A stretch of DNA of 64,000 bases from NCBI GenBank assembly GCA_026120185.1, contig JANUWF010001699.1:412001-476000 (forward strand). Reading direction: 5' to 3'. This document shows positions 56,500 to 64,000 of the stretch, piece after piece. The notes beneath the pieces are model-generated. The model saw nothing but the letters and a program-made list of their open reading frames with translations. It had not been told where the DNA came from and searched no databases. The stretch's first letter is position 1; each line of letters opens with the position of its first letter. The stretch is from Voacanga thouarsii. Taxonomy: Eukaryota; Streptophyta; Magnoliopsida; Gentianales; Apocynaceae. The translations under genes were made by a program, and so were the position numbers.

Positions 56500-57771
56500 T
56501 GTAAAAAATCATGGCTTGACAACTAATTCTTCAAGAGATGGCTTTGGAGGTCGTTGCTATACTGAAGGTGCTATATGATATGGCAATGGAAATTGAGGCC
56601 TTATTTGAGCATTAGCTTGGAATCCTTATGGTCTATCTTATCCTTGTCCTTGGTTGCTTCATGAAAAGTTAGAAACCACCCAAGATTATAGATATTCTTA
56701 TAGGGGTTGTTCACTTGTTTTGCATTCCCAACAAAGTCTACTTACTTAAGAACTTGATCATTTGGAGAACCTATATTTTAACACTCATGATTGGGTAACC
56801 ATTTCCAAAAAAATCACAAAGCACGTCTTAGCTGTTAGGAGCACCCACATTCATCTTCTCAATTTTCTTGGTAAGAGCTTTGAGCTTGGCCTCTAAAACA
56901 GCTATGTTATCCACAAGATGAATTCTTTATATTTTTATTCATCACGATGCTCTCAATCAGCTCTAAGAGTTCTTTCGAGTTCTTGCTTCCAATAGTACCT
57001 CCTGAAGATGCATCAATAAACTGCTTAGCATCAAAATTCAACCCAATGTGAAACATTTACATTTGCAATTCAAGATCTAATCCATAGTAAGGGCATTTCC
57101 TTAACATCTCCTTCCACGTCTCCCAACAATCATAGAGACTTTTGGATTCTATTTGAGCAAAAGCAAATATATCATTCTTAAGTCTTGCAGTCCTAGCAGG
57201 GGGACATACTTAGCAAGAAATTTCTCTACTAATCTATTCCAAGTAGTTATAAAACCGAGTGAAAATGATTTTAACCATGACTTAGTCCCTCAGAGAAAAT
57301 GGAAAAATCCTCAATCTAATAGCATCATTCGAGACTCCAAATGGTATCAAAAATTTTTAAGAAGTTTGTGATGTGTGCGTTGGGGTCCTCATCTGGAAAT
57401 CCATTAAACTGTACAAATTATTGTACCATTTATATCATATTAGGCTTTATCTCAAAATTATTAGTATCCAATTATGGCCTAGCAATACTTGAATCTACTC
57501 TAGAAAGAGAAGGCCTAGAATAATCTACCATATTTCTTCATCCATTCCCATTTCTATTTTGAGCATCATTCACATGAACACCAATATGACTTCCAACATT
57601 ATCCATATTTTCACTATCTCCCTTAAGAATACTCAATCTATCCACTTGATTAGTAAGTTGAATCAATAGATATCTTCTCTCTATTTCTTCTTTTCCAAGC
57701 TGTCTTAAAGTTCTCTTAATTTCAAGATCAAAATTTACAATGGCATCACAAAATCTTTTATGCAAGCACAT
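56500..57771 (-). pseudogene. Element D gag (Athila/Tat-like), decayed
   Basis: From an ATG at 57771 (MCLHKRFCDAIVNFDLEIKR), a minus-strand frame runs to 57538. Broken text then continues leftward: a putative capsid region near 57060-57480, FIDASSGGTIGSKNSKELLELIE (read at about 56940-57030 with breaks), LCDFFGNGYPI, and FVGNAKQVNNPYKNIYN near 56690-56760. The SGG.IGSKN..ELLELIE and NNPY.N.YN strings are hallmarks I associate with Athila/Tat-type gag. Many stops. No pol follows. Confidence 0.6.
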
Positions 57772-58035
57772 GAGAAATTATCTATCACGTTAAGATAAAA
57801 TGCAAATTATTATGAACGCAAATAAAACTATAATAGAAATGCAAAAGAATTATACCAATACAATAGAGTAAATATAAGAAATATTCAAATAAATAAATAA
57901 AAAGAATATATATAAAAATTCATAATATTTACAATAGAACATGTACAACAACCTACATACAAGTTAGTAATATTTACATATGTGCAAATATACAAGGCTA
58001 AATTAATAAAACTCAAATTTTCAAAATATTGCCAT

Positions 58036-58063
58036 TCGATCCCGGACAACAATGCCAAAAACT
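58036..58063 (-). other. Putative primer-binding region of element D
   Basis: On the minus strand, AGTTTTTGGCATTGTTGTCC follows the 5' LTR end. It is a mutated form of the TTTTTGGCGCCGTTGCCGGG found in Athila/Tat elements. Confidence 0.6.
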
Positions 58064-58324
58064 TAATGTTGTGCATGTTATGTGTAGTAAATATTCTCAA
58101 AAAAGTCACATAAATAGTCAAATTTTAATTAAAATGCTACAATTATTCATGTATACATACTTTAGGTAAAGATACCTATCATGTAATATAGAATCCTAAT
58201 AGTAAATACCGAATCTATGGGAAAGGTAGCGAGTACTCTTACTTTGCTCTAATATCATTTTTGGCTAATAAATTGATAAGATAAAATAAAAATGACTCTT
58301 CATGTAGAGAATACACCAATCCTT
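58064..58324 (-). repeat. 5' LTR of element D, part, cut by element E
   Basis: Aligns to 30441-30690. The homology stops at ACACCAATCC where element E begins. Confidence 0.75.
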
Positions 58325-60108
58325 TTTTGGAATGTATGCTCGAAATATACTATGTATTTTTATATTTTGAAAAATAATAAAAATATTTTATTCATTATGA
58401 GTTGTTTGTTTATTTATATTTGTACATTAAGGTCTAAATATGTTAGTAAGTGATTTATGCGACTAGGTCGTGTTTTCACAGTAAAGTGTAAAATCATGAG
58501 CTACTAAGATATATGCAAAAATGTTCTTGATCGATTGATGAAGCTAGGCACATTGTCAAGATTTAGATCATTATACTATGGTTTCTAAATGAGAAATGAT
58601 TTACTTTTAATTAGTGAGTAGTCATCTTATGCCAATAGTGTAAGCATATTTGGAATACGTAAAATTGGACTACGCAATAGTAATTTTTATAAAAGTACTA
58701 TAACAAATAAAAATTAGTCTATTATTGCTACTGTGTGGTTGAGTACCCTAAAACTTAACTATAAATTAGTGGTCTGGTGAAGTTGAATTTATGTACTTTG
58801 ATGTATGATAGGTAAGGACTTAGCTCAAGACCAATAGCCTTGTACGTTGGGTGTATAACTCTATTTAATTAAGACAAACCTGTATAATAGAGTTTCTACA
58901 TTTCATTGCGTGAAGATATCACTCCCTTGTAATTATCCAGGATAAAATAATCTAGGGCTTTGACAACATGGCTATGTATTTATGCTTTTGGGTGGCTTCC
59001 TGAGATAAGTAGGTACATATTGAAAGTTATGAATTATCAAACTAGATATTAAAGGATAATATATGTTATTGAGAAAGCTATTAGTACATTTTTCCTATCT
59101 CAATGATGAGTGTTATGTAAAGGGATATTTTTATTATTATACATGTAGGTCAAAAACACTACACTTGCAGTATTATTTTTGAGGTTAATATTTTCATATA
59201 GTAATAAATAGAATATTTAAAATGATAAAATATAGCTATTTGTTAGTAGAGGTATTTTAATCATTTTAGTAGCCAAGAATGATGTCTTTTGATCTTCAGA
59301 GTAGATCAAATAACCTTAATAAATTTATTTACTATATCGACTTATTGAGTAAAATTAATATTAGAAGATTATTCTAGGAGTCCAATAATTATTTATTTGG
59401 GTTAGAATATATATTATGCCAATTTAATTTAATTTATTTATTTATTAATTATTTTAGATAGTTTCATGTTGGGTCTAAGTGGATCAATTAATTAATAAAA
59501 AAGCTATTTAGTCAGTCTTGGGCTGATTAAGGAAAAACCATGGCCACCAGGGTTGTTAAGATGGCAAGGGATTTTTAGAAATCCTAGCTACCGCTTCAAA
59601 CTTGAAAATAAAAGAAAATAAAAGAAATAAAGGAAAAAAGCAAAGACGGTGGAAGAATTAAAAAGGAAGTTGTTGTTTTGTTTTGTTAAGATATGCATGC
59701 CACTGTATGATTCCTATTTACGTAGGAAAACACTAAGAACAAGAACAGTTTTTTTTTTCTTGAGGCCACAACTGTTCTTTGTTCTTTCTTTTCGGTTTTA
59801 TTCTTAAACTAGGTCTTCCTTATTCTTCCATTATTGATTAACCTAGTTTTACTTTCATCGGTAAGTGGTTTGAGAATACTCTGGAAGATCAACAACTAGC
59901 AATCTTGGTATGCGTGTTTGATGCAAAGGAATCGATGCTTGGCCAGAATTCCTGTGGAATAAGTAATCGTAACAAATCAAAGCATTCTGTCAAACCCAAT
60001 TTCTCGGGAACCTAAGCACCCTAAAAGTAAGTTCTTCTAAACTATAGCACGGAAAAAATTTTAAATTACATATTTCTACTACGTATTTTATTTTCTTGCA
60101 ATCCTTCA
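58325..60108 (+). repeat. 5' LTR of element E (A family)
   Basis: Same family as the LTRs of A but in the opposite orientation. It starts TTTTGGAATGTATGC (first dinucleotide TG changed to TT) and ends CAATCCTTCA, followed by AG and the primer-binding site. About 1784 bp. Confidence 0.85.
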
Positions 60109-60110
60109 AG

Positions 60111-60122
60111 TGGTATTAGAGC
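60111..60122 (+). other. Primer-binding site of element E
   Basis: TGGTATTAGAGC, two bases after the LTR; the same C to T variant as in element A. Confidence 0.85.
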
Positions 60123-61875
60123 TATAGTTCTAATCTAGGAGTATGCTTAAGGTTAATAACCGAAAAGGTGGTTCCTTTACTAATTAAAAAAATTCAATAT
60201 TTGTAATTGTTTGGATCCTTCGTAGGTTTTTATATGGGTAGATGTAATATACACCTCGTGTGTGGAGGCATAGGTATTAGTATTATTATTATTCATTTTT
60301 CCTTAGAACTCGTGTACGCCTTGTTTTGAAAGGCATAGCCGATTAATATTATATATTAATTTAATCTACTAGAATTTTTGTAACATTGTTGGTTCCTGAA
60401 CAATAGTGAAATCCCATGGAAGAAAATGGAAGAAATTCAGAACGGAGGAACAATAGTCTTCAGGGAACAAACGGTGACCGGTTTGAAGAAAATATTAAAA
60501 GTCGGCTCGTGGAATCACCTAGGCTGTCCGCGACTACCTTTCATAAGAAAGGAAGCTGGTCCACGACTTAATACAATTAAGGTGGCGACTGGCTACCCAA
60601 TACAAGGGAAGACGGTCCATGGCTTGAGGAAGCCATGGACCGACTATGTAGTATTAAAAAGGCGGTCCTTGGCTTCCTTAAGCAACGAACCAACTATGTG
60701 TGTGAAGGAACTAGCCGATAGCTTAAGTGGAAGAAATGATCGGGTTTTGTCGATGAATTGTCCGGTTCAGGTTGCGGCTTGATTTCTCAGCTTGGGTCTT
60801 CCTTGAAGAGCTATTGTATTTCCTTTTTCCTTGTAATTTTTCTTTTCTTTTTGGGTCCCATATCACATGAAATTATTTTTCTTGCAATAGTTTATTTATA
60901 GTGATAAATAATTTTAAATAAAAATGGTTAATAAATGAGGAATTACTTTAGGATTAAACAAGATCATTTTAAATTATTATTGTGACATTTAATCAATTAT
61001 TTGGTCACATAAGAATTAAAGGATAGAAATAACATTAAAAAGTTTATTTTTGGAAGCATGATTATTTATTTAATTTTTGTGATCGAATGCACAAGTCTTT
61101 GAGAAATTAATTTTTATCTAGGTAAAATGATTAAGAAAAATATTTTACAAGGGAGCTAAGAAATAAAAATAAAATTCACGATTTATTCTTCCAAAGGATT
61201 TTATCCTTGACATGAAGAATAATTTGAATTTAAGAGTTTTAATTTTAGTTCCTAGAAAGGGTTTTTAACTTAAATAATGAAAATAAAAATTTATAGTTTA
61301 TTCTCTTAAAAGGTATTATCCTTAACATAGAGAATAATAGTAGCATTTTTTATTTTTATTAAAGTTAATGAAAATCAAATATTTTTTCAAAACCCTGTTT
61401 TTCTCAAATGATTAAGTGAGAAATGAGTTTCATTCTTGTTAGAGATTGTGATTATTCTCATATCATTCTAAACATGACCCCCTATATGATGAATTCTTAC
61501 GAGCATTTAGAACTAACGAAGGAATTATAATTAATGCTTAGGATATATGTTAGTATCGACCAACCTACGTTGGAGATATTAACATTAGATTATCTGTAAG
61601 TAATGAGAGTAGTGGGCATTCCATCGATAGAACTATTTCTAGATCGTTACCTATTAAGAAAGTTTAATTAGTGATGGTTATATATTTAACTTAGAAATTT
61701 GTTAACCTTCATACAAAGCTCTATCAATTCTTCTAAGAACCGAATTTTTCATATTTTTTTATTAATTTTAATAGGTTAACCATATCATAGATATAATATG
61801 ATGTTTAAATATGCATTTTTATATGTTTTCTCAAAACAAACATTTTTCTTAATAAAGTTTTTTTAATCAACAGAA
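60123..61875 (+). other. 5' leader of element E
   Basis: Contains a GC-richer part at 60420-60780 with an unbroken 118-codon ORF (60426-60782) that has no recognisable domain. It has repeated GGTCCATGGCTT-like motifs (about 60560, 60613, 60640, 60664). The rest is AT-rich and non-coding. Leader position and lack of similarity argue against a gene. Confidence 0.5.
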
Positions 61876-64000
61876 ATATCTGGTTTCAATCTTTTGTCTA
61901 TTATTCTCGAGGAGAATAAGTTAATTAGACCAAATTACGTGGATTGGAAAAGGAATCTAAACATAGTACTCACAACTGATAAGTATAAGTATGTTCTGAC
62001 CGACCCTTGTCTTGAAATTAGGAAAATTTTCACGAACTAAAACCGTGAGACTGAGAGGGCATGGAAGAAAGCCGATGAAATGGCGAGATGTTATGTCTTT
62101 GCTTCCATATCCAATGTTCTTCAGTCTGAGCACGAAAACATGCCTACTACGTATAATATTGATATATCGTTGTGTACTATGTTTGCTGATAGGAGCCGGC
62201 CCACAGGGCAGGAAGCTCTTAAGACAATAATGAATACTAGAATGGCTGGGGGGCACCGGTTCAAGAATATATACTTAAGATAACTGCTCATTTTGAGAAG
62301 GCTGAGGTCTTAAGGGCAACAATAGATCCTAAGAACCAAATTTACATGGTTCTTGAGATTTTATCAGATTCATACTCTTAATTCAAGTTGAACTATACTA
62401 TGAACAAATATAGTATGTCTTTAACTAAGTTGATGAAAGAACTCCAAACTATTGAGAAAATTCTGAAGCGTGTGTCAAAGGTTTCGGTTGCTCATTCTGG
62501 TTTATCTTCTAGAACCAGGGCCTAACCTAAGAAGTTTAAGAAAAGAAAGCCCAGAACAATGTAGGGGCATAACCAAAGGGGTCTAAATCTAGTCCATTCA
62601 AGCCCAATAAGAAGTCGAAAGAAAAATACTTCAAGTGTAGCAAGAAATGGCAATTCAAAAAGGATTGTCTCAATTTTTTAGCCAAGCCCTCCTCAGGTAT
62701 TGCTCTTTATTTAGAGTCTTTTTAGTGGTTGGATCTTCATCCGCTTGGATTGATGATTCTGAAGTCACTGACCATATCTGTAATTCTTTGCAGGGGTTCA
62801 ATAAGGTGAGGAGACTTAGTAAAGGAGAGCATAGACTTAGAGTTAGCAATGGAGCACAATGCATGCCAAGGCAGTGGGAGACTTGGAGCTCTTATTTGAT
62901 TGTAATAGAATTTTAGTATTAAAAGATATTTTATATGTTTATAATTTTAAACAGAATTTAATTTCAATTTGAAGGTTGATTAATCAATGATATTCTATTT
63001 CTTTCTATTATGGTATTTCAATCAGTAAAGATGAAAAAAATTATTTGTTCTAGAAACATGTATGGCAATCTCTTTTATGTGAATCCTATAAGTCGTCAAA
63101 TAAATAATACTCAAAATGAACCCAATAATAAGAAGAGAAAGATTGCATCAAATAACTTGTATTTATAATACTTAAATTATGATGTATAAATTCTAATCAG
63201 ATTCAGAGATTAATCTAAAATGGGTCTTTAGACTTATTGAAATTAGAAGAATGGCTTCAGTGTGAATCTTTTCTTATGGGTAAAATGACCAAAAGATCTT
63301 TTACTCAAATAGGCAGAAAGGACTAAGGAAATACTTAAGTTGGCTTATACTAATGTTTGTGGTCCTTTGTCTACACCTGCTAGAGATGGATATGAATACT
63401 TCATCACATTCATAGACGATTATACGTGTTTTAGTTACGATTACTTGATAAGGCACAAGTTTAACTCTTTTAATAAATTCAAAGAGTTTAAAGTTGAAGT
63501 GGAGTATCAAATAAGTAATTTAATTAAAAAGTTAAGATCCGAATGTGGTAGGGAATATCTCCTTGGCGAATTCAAGAACTACTTGGCATATTAGGGAATA
63601 GTATCTCAGTTAACTACACCCAAGACTTCCCAACAGAACGGGGTAGCTGAGAGAATAAATAAAATTTTGATGAAAATGGTCAAAAGCATGATGAGTTATG
63701 CAACTTTTTCTATTTATTTTTGGGAAAATGCTTAAGAAACAGTAATATATATTTTGAACTTGGTGTCTTCTAAATCAGTACCTAGGACACCTTATAAGAT
63801 GTAAACTAATGCAAGATCAATATGAATCATCTCAAGGTATGTGATTGTCCAGCTTATATACTAACTAAGAAAAGTAAGCTAGACATAATATTAGAATTGT
63901 GCTACTTTATAAGGTATTCAAAAGGAATAAGGGGTGGATACTTTTATCATCTTCAAGAGCAAAAGATACTTGTGAATACTCATGTGTTAGAATTATGCCC
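61876..64000 (+). pseudogene. Element E gag-pol, decayed and incomplete
   Basis: The expected start is ATA at 61876 (ISGFNLLSIILEENKLIRPNY), so the initiator ATG is lost. Gag continues with RETERAWKKADEMARCYVFAS (broken near 62040) to about 62290. After shifts it continues to a zinc-knuckle-like CSKKW near 62640. Protease region at 62735-62900 (AWIDDSEVTDHICNSLQGF; catalytic DSG read as DDS). Integrase at 63340-63594 (CGPLSTPARDGYEYFITFID, LRSECGREYLLGEFKNYLAY), then QQNGVAERINKILM after a stop at 63594, running to the edge. Parallel to element A domain for domain. Confidence 0.85.

Larger units (their letters stand above)
30441..58324 (-). mobile_element. Gypsy element D (Athila/Tat-like), split by elements A and E
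   Basis: The left (3') LTR spans 30441-31867 and has TGATG..CATCA ends. The start of the right (5') LTR is at 58064 and is cut by element E at 58325. The two LTRs align over their first 250 bp (for example AAGTCACA.AAATAGTCAA.TTTTAATTAAAATG). Read on the minus strand, TTTTTGGCATTGTTGTCCGG (58062-58043) follows the 5' LTR. It resembles the TTTTTGGCGCCGTTGCCGGG start of Athila/Tat elements known to me. A pyrimidine tract (CTCCTTCACACTT, 31868-31880), a polypurine tract on the minus strand, abuts the 3' LTR. The internal part, without the nested A element, is only about 5.7 kb. It has gag and a post-pol-type ORF but no recognisable RT or integrase, so D was non-autonomous or deleted. Confidence 0.78.
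58325..64000 (+). mobile_element. Copia element E (A family), incomplete at window end
   Basis: 5' LTR, primer-binding site TGGTATTAGAGC (60111-60122), about 1.75 kb of leader, then gag-pol of the same type as element A up to the window edge. Inserted in the right LTR of element D. The 3' half and target duplication lie outside. Confidence 0.85.

Noticed and set aside
57885..58121. 78-codon minus-strand ORF across the D primer region
   Set aside because: It spans the LTR-internal junction and primer-binding region of element D, so it cannot be an authentic gene.
60426..60782. 118-codon ORF in the leader of element E
   Set aside because: It lies between primer-binding site and gag in an LTR retrotransposon, has no recognisable motif, and consists partly of local GGTCCATGGCTT-like repeats.

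Overview
The window is plant nuclear DNA, almost certainly from a eudicot. It is AT-rich and contains spliced receptor-kinase genes of the LRR-XII (EFR/Xa21-like) non-RD class. Most of the rest is plant transposable elements: Ty1/copia, an Athila/Tat-like Ty3/gypsy element, an L1-type LINE, Helitron, CACTA, hAT and mariner/Stowaway. I see no prokaryotic genes, rRNA, tRNA genes or CRISPR. The genus cannot be named from the sequence alone.

Left part (1-26 kb): remains of a small receptor-kinase cluster. Copy 1 (1-1208) enters from the left edge at its transmembrane segment, is frameshifted, and is cut off just after the start of exon 2. About 4.5 kb of TE debris follows (mariner-like transposase fragments, a CACTA end, a Stowaway/mariner terminus). 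Then its 3' flank resumes, carrying two related Helitrons. One is complete to the base (5732-6435), and the paralogous locus shows its empty site. Copy 2 (20621-24058) keeps the full signal peptide-LRR-TM-kinase layout and one or two introns but has two in-frame TAG codons. Between the copies lie a tandem 152-bp repeat, a CACTA-like end, a possible tRNA-derived SINE, a hAT element with 8-bp target duplications, a complete but internally deleted 2-kb copia element with 178-bp LTRs and CTATT target duplications, and a 5'-truncated LINE.

Right part (26-64 kb): a retrotransposon nest. A decayed Sirevirus-like copia (C, + strand, from about 26.2 kb) is interrupted at 30441 by an Athila/Tat-like gypsy (D, - strand) that lacks pol. 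D is interrupted by an Angela/Tork-like copia (A, - strand, 32227-52685, target duplication TAAAT). A in turn is interrupted by a Sirevirus-like copia (B, - strand, 39527-50857, target duplication CTACC). A second A-family member (E, + strand, from 58325) sits in the right LTR of D and runs off the window. The nesting gives a relative order of insertion: C, then D, then A (and separately E), then B.

None of the coding regions looks intact. The best preserved are receptor-kinase copy 2 (two nonsense codons) and element B (scattered stops and frameshifts). Element boundaries marked by LTR ends, primer-binding sites and target duplications were read directly. Lineage names for the TEs are from family knowledge and are less certain.
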